Source: Hylemonella sp.
GTDB taxonomy: Bacteria; Pseudomonadota; Gammaproteobacteria; Burkholderiales; Burkholderiaceae_C
NCBI RefSeq assembly: GCF_027532185.1
Contig: NZ_JAPZSV010000003.1
Location: 620,001 to 684,000 of the forward strand
Direction: 5' to 3'
Length of the DNA stretch: 64,000 nucleotides
Shown here one piece after another: positions 36,829 to 46,486 of this stretch (the first letter of the stretch is position 1; each line of letters begins with the position of its first letter). The translations under genes and the position numbers were made by a program. Under the pieces are notes generated by a model. That model saw only the letters and a program-made list of their open reading frames with translations. It ran no database searches and was not told the DNA's origin.

Positions 36829-37173
36829 ATGATCGATCATGTCCACCCCGGTGACCTCCAGGCCTGGATCCGCAAGGTCCAGGCCCATGGCCGCCCGCTC
36901 GTGCTCGACGTGCGCGAGCCGCAGGAGCTGCAACAGGCCAGCATCCGGCCCTCGGCAGACTATGACCTGGTCCATATCCCCATGGCCGCCGTTCCGCCGC
37001 GCCTGAACGAGCTGGACCCGGCCCGGCCCGTGGCCTGTCTGTGCCATCACGGCGCGCGCAGCGCACGCGTGGCCGAGTTCCTTCAGCACCAGGGCTTCGG
37101 CCATGTGGCCAACATCAGCGGCGGCATCAACGCCTGGGCGATCCAGCTGGACCCCACGGTGCCGCGCTACTGA
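36829..37173 (+). CDS. Rhodanese-domain protein
   Basis: 114 residues, one rhodanese domain. Active-site loop CHHGARS with catalytic Cys72 and the entry motif LVLDVREPQE. Small single-domain sulfurtransferase, acceptor unknown. GAGAGGAG ribosome-binding site. Lies between pcm and tolC, 21 bases after pcm. Confidence 0.93.
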   Translation: MIDHVHPGDLQAWIRKVQAHGRPLVLDVREPQELQQASIRPSADYDLVHIPMAAVPPRLNELDPARPVACLCHHGARSARVAEFLQHQGFGHVANISGGINAWAIQLDPTVPRY

Positions 37174-37221
37174 CTGGCCTGCCCTCCTCACCCACCTCGC
37201 GCTCTTGCCTCAAGGATGCCC

Positions 37222-38586
37222 ATGAAAGCCTTTCGCCTGCCGCCTCTGACCCTGGCCATCGCCGCCGCCCTGGCCCTGCCTGCACAGGCACAAAGCCTGC
37301 AGGAGCTCTATGAGGCAGCACGCGGCCACGACGCGGCCTACCAGGCGGCGCGCTCGCAGTACGAAGCCAACCTCTACAAGGCCGACCAGGCCAAGGCGGC
37401 GCTGCTGCCGACAGTGAACTTCACGGCTGGGGCCTCCACCTCCAGTCTGCGCACCGAACAGAGCAGCGGCACCAGCACGCGCGAGTTCGACAACCGCAAC
37501 GTGGGCCTCAACGCCAGCCAACCGCTGTACCGACCCAACAACCTGGCCAGCTACCAGCAAGGCACACGTCAGGCCGATCTGGCCGAGGCCCAGCTGCTGG
37601 CCGCCGAGCAGGACCTGATCGTGCGCGTGAGCCAGGCCTACTTCGACGTGCTGGCCTCGCAGGACAGCCTGACCTTTGTGCAGGCGCAGAAGACCGCGGT
37701 GGCCGAACAGCTGGCCTCGGCACGACGCAACTTTGAGGTCGGCACGGCCACCATCACCGACACCCGAGAAGCCCAGGCCCGCTACGACCTGGTCATCGCC
37801 CAGGAGATCGCCGCCGAGAACGATCTGCGTGTGAAGAAGCTCGCGCTCGACCAGCTGGTGGGCAAGACCGACGCCCGCCCCCATCCCCTGGCCCCGGCCG
37901 CCACCCTGCCCGGCCTGCTGCCGGAGGACGTCAACCTTTGGGTGCAGCAGGGTCAGGAACAGCACCCGGCCATCCGCCAGGCGCGCATCGCACGCGAGAT
38001 CGCCGATCTGGAAACAGAGAAGGCTTCGGCGGGCCACAAGCCCACGCTGGACCTCAACGCCAGCCACACCATCAACCGCAACATCGGCGGCACGGCCTTC
38101 TTCCCCACCGACTCCAAGACCTACAACACCACGGTCGGCGTGCAGTTCAACCTACCGCTGTTCGCGGGCTTCGCCACCCAGAACCGCCTGCGCGAAACGC
38201 TGGCGCTCGAAGAGAAAGCCCGCGCCGATCTGGAGAACGCGCAGCGCACCGTGGCCCAAGGGACACGCACGGCCTACTTCGGCGTGGTCTCGGGCCTGGG
38301 CCAGGTCAAGGCCCTTGAAGCGGCCGAGGCCTCCAGCCAGAGCGCACTGGACGCGAACAAGCTTGGCTACCAGGTGGGGGTGCGCATCAACATCGATGTG
38401 CTGAACTCGCAGAGCCAGCTCTTCCAGACCAAACGCGATCTGGCCAAGGCGCGCTACGACGTGCTGGTCGGCGGCCTCAAGCTGCGCCAGGCCAACGGCA
38501 CGCTCAAGAGCGAGGACCTGCAGGGCGTCAACGCCCTGCTGGCACCGGCCCCCGCATCGGTCCCGGCCGCCACGCCCGCGAAGTAA
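37222..38586 (+). CDS. tolC: TolC-family outer-membrane channel
   Basis: 454 residues, close to E. coli TolC (about 470 mature). Signal peptide to about residue 24 (LALPAQA), two OEP repeat regions rich in Ala, Gln and coiled-coil helices, with QAYFDVLASQDSL and the second FGVVSGLGQVKALEAAEASSQ. Forms the exit duct for RND or type I transport. ATG 37222 is taken since AAGGA lies six bases before it; ATG 37216 is too near that site. Converges on waaA. Confidence 0.9.
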   Translation: MKAFRLPPLTLAIAAALALPAQAQSLQELYEAARGHDAAYQAARSQYEANLYKADQAKAALLPTVNFTAGASTSSLRTEQSSGTSTREFDNRNVGLNASQPLYRPNNLASYQQGTRQADLAEAQLLAAEQDLIVRVSQAYFDVLASQDSLTFVQAQKTAVAEQLASARRNFEVGTATITDTREAQARYDLVIAQEIAAENDLRVKKLALDQLVGKTDARPHPLAPAATLPGLLPEDVNLWVQQGQEQHPAIRQARIAREIADLETEKASAGHKPTLDLNASHTINRNIGGTAFFPTDSKTYNTTVGVQFNLPLFAGFATQNRLRETLALEEKARADLENAQRTVAQGTRTAYFGVVSGLGQVKALEAAEASSQSALDANKLGYQVGVRINIDVLNSQSQLFQTKRDLAKARYDVLVGGLKLRQANGTLKSEDLQGVNALLAPAPASVPAATPAK

Positions 38587-39861
38587 TCAGCCCAGGTAGA
38601 CGGCGAGTGCGTCGCGCGTGCGCGCGGCGGCGCCGCGGTGCGCCTTGGCAAAGCGGCTGGCCGCGCGGGCCATGGCCTCCTGGCGGCCCGGTTCGCGCAG
38701 CAAGGCCAGCACGCCGGCCACGGCGGTCGCCATGTCGGCGCAGCGTAGGGCGGCACCCGCCTCCAGCGCCAGGCTGGCGGCTTCGTCGAAGTTGTAGGTG
38801 TGCGGCCCCATGAAAACCGGGCAGGCACAGGCCGCGGCCTCGATCAGGTTCTGCCCGCCCAGCGGCGCAAAACTGCCGCCCAGCAGGGCCGCATTGCTGA
38901 GGCCGTAGTACAAGGCCATCTCGCCCAGCGTATCGCCCAGCCACACATCGGCGGACTGTTCCACCAGCGTGGGCTGCGCGCCCCACAGACTACGCCGCGC
39001 CAAGCTCCAGCCCGCCGCCTCGATCCGCTGCGCCACCTCGTCGAAACGATGCGGATGGCGCGGCACGATCAGCCACTGCACCGTGCGCGCGGCCTCACCG
39101 GCGGCCCGCAGCGCATCGAGCAGCATCTGCTCCTCGCCCTCGCGCGCGCTTGCGAACATCACCACGGGTCGGCCCAGCGCCGCGCGCCAGGCCTGGCCAC
39201 GCGCCAGCAGCGCGGCGTCGGGCGTGGCATCGAACTTGAGGTTGCCGTAGACGGCCTGCACCGGGGCGCCGAGCTGGCGCAGGCGGGCCGCATCGTCCTC
39301 GGTCTGGGCCCAGACCGCCGCCAGACTGCGGTAGGTCGGCCGCGACAACCAGGCCACGCGCAGCGCCTGGCGCAGGGATTTTTCGGACAGGCGCGCATTG
39401 GCCAGCACCAGCGGCACGCCGGTCGCCGCGCAGGCGGCCGCCAGATTGGGCCAGACCTCGGTCTCCATCAAGATGCCCAGGCGCGGACGGAAATGCGCCA
39501 GAAAACGCTGCACGGCCTCAGGTGTATCCCAGGGCTGCCAGACCTGGACATCGCCTTCACGCAGCAGGCCGGCCCCTTCGGCACGGCCGGTGGCCGTGCC
39601 ATGCGTGAGCAGCAGGCGGTAGCCCGGCCACTGCGCACGCAACGCCGCCAGCAGCACAGCCGCGGCGCGCGTCTCGCCCAGCGACACCGCGTGGACCCAG
39701 AGCGTGCGGCCATCGGCCGGCAGCGCAGGCATGTCGTAGTGGCCGAAGCGTTCCTCCACCCCCAGCAGATATCCGGGCTCGGCCCGGCCGCGCCGCGCGA
39801 GCTTGCGGCGCAGCAGGGGCTGCACGGCGCGCACGAGCAGGGAGTAGAGGGCGCGCACCAT
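38587..39861 (-). CDS. waaA: 3-deoxy-D-manno-octulosonic acid (Kdo) transferase
   Basis: 424 residues. Adds Kdo to lipid A at the inner leaflet. Recognised by WVHAVSLGETRAA, LILMETEVWPNL-type (LGILMETEVWPNLA), a GxxE-type PVVMFASAREGEE and GGSFAPLGGQNLIEAAACACPV. ATG 39861 (MVRALYS) joins waaC by a one-base stop/start overlap (TGATG-like). The extra upstream frame is shadow sequence. Confidence 0.95.
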   Translation of the reverse strand: MVRALYSLLVRAVQPLLRRKLARRGRAEPGYLLGVEERFGHYDMPALPADGRTLWVHAVSLGETRAAAVLLAALRAQWPGYRLLLTHGTATGRAEGAGLLREGDVQVWQPWDTPEAVQRFLAHFRPRLGILMETEVWPNLAAACAATGVPLVLANARLSEKSLRQALRVAWLSRPTYRSLAAVWAQTEDDAARLRQLGAPVQAVYGNLKFDATPDAALLARGQAWRAALGRPVVMFASAREGEEQMLLDALRAAGEAARTVQWLIVPRHPHRFDEVAQRIEAAGWSLARRSLWGAQPTLVEQSADVWLGDTLGEMALYYGLSNAALLGGSFAPLGGQNLIEAAACACPVFMGPHTYNFDEAASLALEAGAALRCADMATAVAGVLALLREPGRQEAMARAASRFAKAHRGAAARTRDALAVYLG

Positions 39862-40853
39862 CAGCCGGCCCGCCCCGTGACGGCCAGCCAAGCCTGGCAG
39901 ACCGCCTCGACCGAGGGCGTGGGCTGGGCGTAAACGCAGCGCTGGCGCGCGCGGTCCACAGGCCCCGTGCGCCAGGCGGTGTCGAAGTTGTAGAGCTGCA
40001 CATGGGGCAGGTCCAGCGCCACGGCGATGTGGCTCAGGCCGCTGTCCACGCCAATCACGCCGGCGCAGCCGGCCAGTGCATCGGTCAGCGCGTCGAGCGC
40101 GAGCCGTGGCCAGACCACGGCATGCGGCATGGCACGGGCCATGGCTTCGCTGCGTGCCTGCTCTTCGTCACTGCCATGCAGCAGGGCCACGTCGTAGCCG
40201 GCCGCGTCGAGCCACTTGGCCAGCGCTATCCATTGCGCGGCCGGCCACTGCTTGTCGGCACGCGAAGTGCCGTGCACCAGGGCCACGCTGGGCCGGGCCG
40301 TGAGCGTGCCCAGGGCCACGCGCTCGTGCCCGGCCTGGGGCTGCAGGCCATAGGTCTCGTGAGCCGGCAGGGCATAGCCCAGCGCACCGGCACAGAGCAG
40401 ACGCGAGCGCTGCACCGCATGCACATGCGGTTCGATGCGCAGCGCCACATCGGCCACCCAACGCGTCGGTGCCTCATAGCCCGAGCCTTCGGTCCGGTTG
40501 GCGAGCGCATAACGCCTGCCGCCCGGCGTCACACGCGCCAGCCAGGCCACGAGCGCCGATTTCGTCAGACCTTGCAGGTCGATGACGGCGTCATAGGCCT
40601 CGGCCTGCAGTTCGGTCTTGAAGTTCTTCCATTGCGCCCGCGTGGTCGCTGCGAAGGGCGTCTTGCGCCAGCGCCGCAGCTCGCAGGGAATCACGCGACG
40701 CACGCCCACGCAGCGCTGCACCAGCGGCGCGAACCCTTTTTCGACCACCCAGTCGATGTTGGCCTGCGGAAAGGCGCGGCGGATGTCCTGCACCGCCGGC
40801 ATGGCGTGCACGACGTCACCGAGCGACGACAGCTTGACGATGAGGATGTTCAA
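39861..40853 (-). CDS. waaC: Lipopolysaccharide heptosyltransferase I
   Basis: 330 residues, glycosyltransferase family 9. Starts LNILIVKLSSLGDVVHAMPAVQDIRRAFP, the family N-terminus, with the acceptor DLQGLTKSALVAW, and later VALVHGTSRADKQWP and GVDSGLSHIAVALDLP. Adds the first heptose to Kdo2-lipid A. The start appears to be TTG at 40853 (LNILIV); no ATG is placed well, and the longer frame runs into shadow sequence. Follows phosphomannomutase and precedes waaA. Confidence 0.94.
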   Translation of the reverse strand: MNILIVKLSSLGDVVHAMPAVQDIRRAFPQANIDWVVEKGFAPLVQRCVGVRRVIPCELRRWRKTPFAATTRAQWKNFKTELQAEAYDAVIDLQGLTKSALVAWLARVTPGGRRYALANRTEGSGYEAPTRWVADVALRIEPHVHAVQRSRLLCAGALGYALPAHETYGLQPQAGHERVALGTLTARPSVALVHGTSRADKQWPAAQWIALAKWLDAAGYDVALLHGSDEEQARSEAMARAMPHAVVWPRLALDALTDALAGCAGVIGVDSGLSHIAVALDLPHVQLYNFDTAWRTGPVDRARQRCVYAQPTPSVEAVCQAWLAVTGRAG

Positions 40854-40872
40854 GCGCGCGATCCGTTCTGTC

Positions 40873-42255
40873 TCAATGCGCGGCGGCCGCGAAGGACGCA
40901 TCGGGCTTGACGCTGCGCAGCAGGGCCAGCATCTCGCCCTCGATGCGCTGCAGGGCCTGCGGGGTGTGGCCCTCGAAGCGCAGCACAAGCACGGGCGTGG
41001 TGTTGGAGGCACGGATCAGGCCGAAGCCGTCGGGCCAGTCCACGCGTACGCCGTCAATGGTGTTGATGGTGGCCGGCGCGGCAAAGCGGGCCTGTTGCTG
41101 CAGCGCGGCCACCACACGGTGTGGCTCGCCCTCGGCGCAAGGTACGTTGAGCTCGGGCGTGGAATGGCTGGTGGGCAGCGCGTTGAGCACCGCACCGACA
41201 TCGGCCGAGCGGCTCAGGATCTCCAGCAGGCGGCAGGCCGAGTACGTGGCGTCGTCGAAGCCGTACCAACGCTCCTTGAAGAAGATGTGGCCGCTCATCT
41301 CGCCACCCAGCGGCGCGTCGATTTCCTTCATCTTGGCCTTGATCAGCGAATGGCCGGTCTTGAACATCAGGGCCTGGCCGCCTGCGGCCTCGATGGCCGG
41401 TGCGAGACGCTGCGAACACTTGACGTCGTAGACGATGGTGCCGCCGGGCACGCGGCTCAGCACGTCCTGCGCGTAGAGCATGATCTGGCGGTCAGGGTAG
41501 ATGTTCTGGCCGTCTTTCGTGACGATGCCCAGGCGGTCGCCGTCGCCGTCGAAGGCCAGGCCCAGTTCGGCATCGCTGCTCTGCAGGGTCTGGATCAGGT
41601 CGCGCAGGTTCTCGGGCTTGCTCGGATCCGGGTGGTGGTTGGGGAAGGTTCCGTCCACCTCGCTGTAGAGCTCGATGACCTCGCAGCCCAACGCACGCAG
41701 GATGGCCGGCGCCGAGGCACCGGCCACGCCGTTGCCCGAGTCGACCACGATCTTCATGCGCCGCGCCAGCTTGACGTCGCCGACGATGCGGTCGCGGTAA
41801 GGCGCGTAGATGTTGAGATTGGTGACCTGGCCGCCTTCGCGCAGCTCCCAGGACTCGGCCTCCATGGTGCGGCGCAGGCCCTGGATCTCCTCACCATAGA
41901 TGGCGCGTCCGGCCAGCACCATCTTGAAGCCGTTGTAGTCGGCCGGGTTGTGGCTGCCCGTCACCTGGATGCCGCTGCCGCAGACCGTGCTGGCCGCGAA
42001 ATAGAGCATGGGCGTGGTGACCATGCCCAGGTCGATGACCTCCATGCCCGTGGCCACCAGGCCGCGGATCAACGCGGCACTGAGGGCCGGGCCGCTGAGG
42101 CGTCCGTCGCGGCCCACGGCCACGCGCGTCTCGCCGGCCTGGCGCGCGGCCGTTCCGAAGGCTCGGCCCAGGGCCTCGGCCACGGCTTCGGTGAGGGTGG
42201 ACGGCACGATGCCGCGGATGTCGTAGGCCTTGAAAATCGAGGCGGAAACTTGCAT
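40873..42255 (-). CDS. Phosphomannomutase/phosphoglucomutase
   Basis: 460 residues of the alpha-D-phosphohexomutase family (AlgC/ManB-like). Active-site serine in TGSHNPADYNG, metal-binding DGDGDRLG, sugar-binding GEMSGHIFF. Interconverts sugar 6- and 1-phosphates for LPS and exopolysaccharide. The start MQVSASIFKAYDIRG at 42255 is chosen. Next to waaC, with 19 bases between. Confidence 0.93.
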   Translation of the reverse strand: MQVSASIFKAYDIRGIVPSTLTEAVAEALGRAFGTAARQAGETRVAVGRDGRLSGPALSAALIRGLVATGMEVIDLGMVTTPMLYFAASTVCGSGIQVTGSHNPADYNGFKMVLAGRAIYGEEIQGLRRTMEAESWELREGGQVTNLNIYAPYRDRIVGDVKLARRMKIVVDSGNGVAGASAPAILRALGCEVIELYSEVDGTFPNHHPDPSKPENLRDLIQTLQSSDAELGLAFDGDGDRLGIVTKDGQNIYPDRQIMLYAQDVLSRVPGGTIVYDVKCSQRLAPAIEAAGGQALMFKTGHSLIKAKMKEIDAPLGGEMSGHIFFKERWYGFDDATYSACRLLEILSRSADVGAVLNALPTSHSTPELNVPCAEGEPHRVVAALQQQARFAAPATINTIDGVRVDWPDGFGLIRASNTTPVLVLRFEGHTPQALQRIEGEMLALLRSVKPDASFAAAAH

Positions 42256-42352
42256 GGGTGGGGGCTCACAGGAGGCTGAAATCCGGCCCGCGGTGCGCGG
42301 GGTCGCCCATTGTAGGCGGGGCTCCATGGCACGCCGATAATCGGGTTTGCAG

Positions 42353-42514
42353 ATGAACTCCGCCCGCAAGACCAAACTCAAGCTCAAGCAGCACCCGCCG
42401 CGCAACCCGCTGGTGGTGCCGGCGCTGCAGCGCAAGGCGGGTTCCCACCGCAAGTCGCAGAAGAACGAACGCCAGGCCCAGCAGCGCGCCCTGCGCAAGG
42501 CGCTCGAAGCCTAG
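42353..42514 (+). CDS. Small basic protein, unknown
   Basis: 53 residues, highly basic (starts MNSARKTKLKLKQHPPRNPL, ends RALRKALEA). Short KxxPRNP and KAGSHRKS blocks resemble small conserved proteins I recall from other Burkholderiales, but the match was not checked. It begins 97 bases after the phosphomannomutase start on the opposite strand and its stop overlaps the last bases of the GIDE gene. Too short for most gene callers; no clear ribosome-binding site. Confidence 0.55.
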   Translation: MNSARKTKLKLKQHPPRNPLVVPALQRKAGSHRKSQKNERQAQQRALRKALEA

Positions 42515-43422
42515 ACAAGCGCGGGCTGGCGCCACCACCAGGCCAGCCAGCCCAGCGCCGCGAAGAAGACGAAGAGCTGCCCCAGCGCCATCCAGAGGAA
42601 GCGCCGCGCCAGCTTGTCAGGCTCGTGGTTGCTGATCAGGTAGAGGCTGGACGGCGCGCCCTCGACCAGGTGCAGCTCAGGCTGGCGCCGCAGCTCGCGG
42701 TGTTTCTTCTCCACCTCCCCCCGCGCGAGGCGCCGCGCCAGCTCCCACTCGCGGTCGTCGACCTGACCGTCGTGGTTGAGATCGAAGCGCTTGAGCAGAC
42801 CCGCCTGGTCGCGCTTCCAGTCGGCCAGCAGGTCGCGCACATCGGCCCCGGCGTCCAGGCCCTGGTGCGGATGGCGCGTCACGAAATGGCCCAGCACGTA
42901 GATGCGGTCCTGCTGCCGCAGGGTCCATTCGACGTAGCGGTAGTCGCCACGGCTCCAGCGCTGGCAATGGCGCGTCACGATCTCGGCGCCATCAGGGTCC
43001 ACCAGGCACCGCCCGCTGCCGTCATCGAGCACAAAGCTGGCCTGGCTCTGGCCCTGCTCCACGAGCTCCCATTTGTCGTTGTCGGTCCGGTGCTCGACCT
43101 GGTAGCGGTACCAGAGGCAGGCCGCGCCGCTCAGCGGCGACTGCAGGGGATTGAGGTCCAGCGGCCGGCCCGTGCCATGCAGCTCCACATAGCCCTGGGC
43201 CGCGCTCGCGATACGCGAGGTCGGCGTGCCCGTGATCGCATGCCGGCGGCGCAGCGCCAGCACCCAGCCCAGCAGGGCCAGCACGGCGGCGATCGCCAGC
43301 ACCCCGAGCCAGGCTTCACGCTGCCCCGTGTGGAAACCCACGGCCAGCAGCATGAACTGCACGAAGGCGATGCCCGCATGCAGGGAACCCAGCCCGCGGC
43401 CGAACGAGATGTGCCAGCTCAT
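42511..43422 (-). CDS. GIDE-domain membrane protein
   Basis: 303 residues. N-terminal transmembrane segments (about residues 10-50), a GIDE-like region with GTGRPLDLNPLQSPLSGAACLWYRYQVEH (the SPLxxxxCVxYxxxVE pattern), an EF-hand-like loop DLNHDGQVDDRE near residue 215, and a C-terminal transmembrane helix. GIDE proteins relate to mitochondrial E3 ligase MUL1 but bacterial ones lack the RING finger. The EF-hand-like loop hints at calcium sensing. Encoded next to lemA, a known pairing. Start MSWHISF at 43422. Confidence 0.85.
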   Translation of the reverse strand: MSWHISFGRGLGSLHAGIAFVQFMLLAVGFHTGQREAWLGVLAIAAVLALLGWVLALRRRHAITGTPTSRIASAAQGYVELHGTGRPLDLNPLQSPLSGAACLWYRYQVEHRTDNDKWELVEQGQSQASFVLDDGSGRCLVDPDGAEIVTRHCQRWSRGDYRYVEWTLRQQDRIYVLGHFVTRHPHQGLDAGADVRDLLADWKRDQAGLLKRFDLNHDGQVDDREWELARRLARGEVEKKHRELRRQPELHLVEGAPSSLYLISNHEPDKLARRFLWMALGQLFVFFAALGWLAWWWRQPALV

Positions 43423-43444
43423 GGCCGCGCGCGACGACCGGCGC

Positions 43445-44020
43445 TCAGCTGTTGAAGAGCTGGCGCACGTCCACGTCGGCCTTCTCGTGGTCGGCGAATT
43501 CGAGCAGCGGGTGGTGCGGGAAGCGGAAGAGGCGCGCAACCACCGTGTCGGGGAAGGAATCGACGCGCACATTGCTGATATTGACCGATTCGTTGTAGAG
43601 CTCGCGCCGGTCCGAGATCAGGCTCTCGAGCGAGCTGATGCGCTGCTGCAGCTGCATGAAGTGCTCGTTGGCCCTGAGCTCGGGATAGGCCTCGGCCACG
43701 GCGAAGATCTGGCCCAGGCCGGTGCGCAGCGCGCCCTCGGCGCGGCTCAGCGCCGGTACGTCGTGTGCCTCGCGCGCGCTCTGCACGCGGCTGCGCGCCT
43801 CGATCACGGCCTGCAGCGTGGCCTGCTCGAACTGCTTGTACTGCTTGCAGACCTCGACCAGCTTGGGCAGCTCGTCATGGCGCTGCTTGAGGGCCACGTC
43901 GATGTTGGCCCAGGCCTTGGCCACGTTGTGCTTGAGCTGCACCAGGCCGTTGTAGAGCATGATCACGTAGATCACGACGACCGCCACCCCACCCCAGAAG
44001 ATCACGGAACCGATGGACAT
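43445..44020 (-). CDS. lemA: LemA family protein
   Basis: 191 residues. N-terminal transmembrane helix (residues 3-24) then a long helical bundle starting VQLKHNVAKAWANIDVALKQRHDELPKLVE, the LemA hallmark, and a C-terminal FPDTVVARLFRF. ATG 44020 has a perfect AAGGAGG. A role in membrane-stress or peptide export is not settled. The GIDE gene follows 22 bases later. Confidence 0.95.
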   Translation of the reverse strand: MSIGSVIFWGGVAVVVIYVIMLYNGLVQLKHNVAKAWANIDVALKQRHDELPKLVEVCKQYKQFEQATLQAVIEARSRVQSAREAHDVPALSRAEGALRTGLGQIFAVAEAYPELRANEHFMQLQQRISSLESLISDRRELYNESVNISNVRVDSFPDTVVARLFRFPHHPLLEFADHEKADVDVRQLFNS

Positions 44021-44089
44021 GCAAGCCCTCCTTGAGTTACGGAGGGCCATCATACGAGCGGGGCCTCACGGCACGGCCCGCGGCAAGAA

Positions 44090-44124
44090 AAAAAGGGACA
44101 GGCCTGCCGGCGCTGTCCCTTTTT
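44090..44124 (-). terminator. Bidirectional terminator between lemA and ahpF
   Basis: 12-bp stem AAAAAGGGACAG/CTGTCCCTTTTT (44090-44101, 44113-44124) with flanking A and T runs. Works as the terminator of ahpF on the minus strand; lemA also reads on the minus strand from 44020, so this separates the two units. Confidence 0.9.
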
Positions 44125-44140
44125 GGCGACGCCGTACTTC

Positions 44141-45718
44141 TTACGCGGCCACAGCCTCGGCTGCGGGCGTGCGGATCAGGTGGTCGAAGGCGCTGAGCGC
44201 GGCCTTGGCCCCCTCGCCGGCGGCGATCACGATCTGCTTGTAGGGCACGGTCGTGCAGTCACCGGCGGCGAACACGCCCGCCACATTGGTGTGACCCTTG
44301 GCGTCGACGACGATCTCGCCATAGCGGCTGAGCTCCACGGTACCCTTGAGCCACTCGGTGTTGGGCACCAGGCCGATCTGCACGAACACGCCTTCGAGTT
44401 CGACGTGTTTCGACTCACCACTCACGCGGTCCTTGTAGCTCAGGCCGTTGACGCGTGAGCCGTCACCCGTGATCTCGGTGGTCTGCGCGTTGAGGTGGAT
44501 GCTCACATTGGGCAGGCTCTTGAGCTTGCTCACGAGCACCGCGTCAGCCTTGAGCTGGTCGGCGAACTCGATCAGCGTCACGTGCTGCACCACACCGGCC
44601 AGGTCGATGGCCGCTTCCACGCCCGAGTTGCCGCCACCGATCACGGCCACACGCTTGCCCTTGAAGAGCGGACCGTCGCAGTGCGGGCAGTAGGCCACGC
44701 CCTTGTTCTTGTACGTCTGCTCGCCCGGCACATTGACATTGCGCCAGCGTGCGCCGGTGGACAGGATGACGCTGCGCGCCGCCAGCACGCCGCCGTTGGC
44801 CATCTGCACGCGCACCAGGCCGCCAGGCTCCTCGGCCGGGATCAGCTTGTCGGCACGCTGCAGGTTCATGAGGTCCACCTCGTAGTGGCGCACCTGGGCT
44901 TCGAGGGCGGCCGCGAACTTGGGGCCGTCGGTCTCCAGCACCGAGATGTAGTTCTCGATGCCCATGGTGTCGTTGACCTGGCCGCCGAAACGCTCAGCCG
45001 CCACGCCCACGCGGATGCCCTTGCGCGCCGCGTACACGGCAGCCGCGGCACCGGCCGGGCCACCGCCGACGATGAGCACGTCATAGGGATCCTTGGCGGA
45101 GAGCTTGGCCGCCTCGCGCTCGTCCGACTTCACGTCGAGCTTGGCCACAATCTCTTCCACCAGCATGCGGCCCGAGCCGAAGACCTGGCCGTTGAGCCAG
45201 GCCATGGGCACGGCCATGACCTGACGCTGGTCGACTTCGGCCTGGTAGAGGCCGCCGTCGATGATGGTCGTCTTGATGCGCGGATTGAGGATGGCCATGA
45301 GGCTGGTCGCCTGCACCACGTCCGGGCAGTTGTGACAGCTCAGGGACATGTAGACCTCGAAGTTGTAGTCACCGTCCAGGGCCTTGATCTGCTCGATCAC
45401 CTGGGGCTCAACCTTGGGCGGATGGCCGCCGGTCCAAAGCAGGGCCAGCACCAGAGAGGTGAATTCGTGGCCCAGCGGGATGGCCGCGAAGCGCACGCCC
45501 GTGGTCTCACCTTCGCGGGCGATCACGAAGGAAGGCTTGCGCGCATCCGTGCCGCTCTCATCAAAGCTCACCTGGTCCGAGAGGCCGGCGATCTCTTGCA
45601 ACAGCTCGCGCAACTCGGCCGATTTCTCGCCGCCGTCGAGCGAGGCGATCAGGCGGATCGGGCGCTGCAGCTTGGTCAGGTAGGCCTGGAGCTGGGATTT
45701 GAGGGTGTCGTCAAGCAT
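44141..45718 (-). CDS. ahpF: Alkyl hydroperoxide reductase subunit F
   Basis: 525 residues. N-terminal thioredoxin-like domain with CxxC in [11 protein letters not shown], then FAD/NADH domains: FAD motif [22 protein letters not shown], the redox disulfide [11 protein letters not shown], and [15 protein letters not shown] for NADH. Passes electrons from NADH to AhpC. ATG 45718 is preceded by AGGAG. The gene lies 118 bases after ahpC, same strand, and is followed by a strong terminator. Confidence 0.97.
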   Translation of the reverse strand: MLDDTLKSQLQAYLTKLQRPIRLIASLDGGEKSAELRELLQEIAGLSDQVSFDESGTDARKPSFVIAREGETTGVRFAAIPLGHEFTSLVLALLWTGGHPPKVEPQVIEQIKALDGDYNFEVYMSLSCHNCPDVVQATSLMAILNPRIKTTIIDGGLYQAEVDQRQVMAVPMAWLNGQVFGSGRMLVEEIVAKLDVKSDEREAAKLSAKDPYDVLIVGGGPAGAAAAVYAARKGIRVGVAAERFGGQVNDTMGIENYISVLETDGPKFAAALEAQVRHYEVDLMNLQRADKLIPAEEPGGLVRVQMANGGVLAARSVILSTGARWRNVNVPGEQTYKNKGVAYCPHCDGPLFKGKRVAVIGGGNSGVEAAIDLAGVVQHVTLIEFADQLKADAVLVSKLKSLPNVSIHLNAQTTEITGDGSRVNGLSYKDRVSGESKHVELEGVFVQIGLVPNTEWLKGTVELSRYGEIVVDAKGHTNVAGVFAAGDCTTVPYKQIVIAAGEGAKAALSAFDHLIRTPAAEAVAA

Positions 45719-45836
45719 GGTGTACTCCTGGAAACTCGGGCGGACAGGCAATGCCGCAGCGGGATGGACCGCGGCCCGGGTGGGGCCGCAGCCCATCGGA
45801 CTGCGGAACTGTCAGGGGTCTGACGTGACGCGGGAC

Positions 45837-46400
45837 TTAGATCTTGCCGACCAGGTCCAGCGAGGGGGTCAGGGTCTTGGCGCCTTCGTTCCACTTGGCC
45901 GGGCACACCTGGCCGGGGTTGGCGGCGGTGTACTGGGCGGCCTTGAGCTTGCGCAGGGTTTCCTTGACGTCGCGAGCGATCTCGTTGCTGTGGATCTCAG
46001 CGGTCTTGATGATGCCGTCGGGGTTGATCACGAAGGTGCCGCGCAGGGCCAGGCCCTCTTCGGGGATGTGCACGCCGAAAGCGTTGGTCAGCTGGTGCGT
46101 GGGGTCGCCGACCAGGGGGAACTTGGCCTTGCCCACAGCGGGGGAGGTCTCGTGCCACACCTTGTGCGAGAAATGGGTGTCGGTCGTGACGATGTAGACC
46201 TCGGTACCGGTCTTCTGGAACTCGGCGTAGTTGTCGGCCGCGTCCTCGATCTCGGTCGGGCAGTTGAAGGTGAAAGCGGCCGGCATGAAGATCAGCACGG
46301 ACCACTTGCCCTTGAGGGAAGCCTCGGTCACTTCGATGAACTTGCCGTTGTGGAAAGCGGTGGTCTTGAAGGGCTGGACCTGGGTATTGATCAGGGACAT
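45837..46400 (-). CDS. ahpC: Alkyl hydroperoxide reductase subunit C
   Basis: 187 residues, 2-Cys peroxiredoxin. Peroxidatic Cys47 in PAAFTFNCPTEIEDAA and resolving Cys in NPGQVCPAKWNEG. Reduces H2O2 and organic peroxides with AhpF. AGGAG before ATG 46400. Upstream region is AT-rich and holds candidate promoter elements. Confidence 0.98.
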   Translation of the reverse strand: MSLINTQVQPFKTTAFHNGKFIEVTEASLKGKWSVLIFMPAAFTFNCPTEIEDAADNYAEFQKTGTEVYIVTTDTHFSHKVWHETSPAVGKAKFPLVGDPTHQLTNAFGVHIPEEGLALRGTFVINPDGIIKTAEIHSNEIARDVKETLRKLKAAQYTAANPGQVCPAKWNEGAKTLTPSLDLVGKI

Positions 46401-46468
46401 GGTGGAACTCCTGTGATGGTTGAAGGGAAAACAGTGAAAACAACCGGCTTCTTGGAACCGATGGCGTG

Positions 46469-46486
46469 ATTGTAGCTTTTATCTAT
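46469..46486 (-). promoter_or_regulatory. Candidate ahpC promoter with an OxyR-like half site
   Basis: On the minus strand TACAAT (46474 to 46469) is a good -10, and it overlaps the ATAG-N7-CTAC half of an OxyR-type site at 46486-46472. The second half of the OxyR site is poorly conserved. The 46470-46530 stretch is unusually AT-rich. Tentative. Confidence 0.4.

Noticed and set aside
33373..37191. 1272-residue minus-strand open frame
   Set aside because: Antisense to the RND permease, pcm and rhodanese genes; no domain is recognisable.
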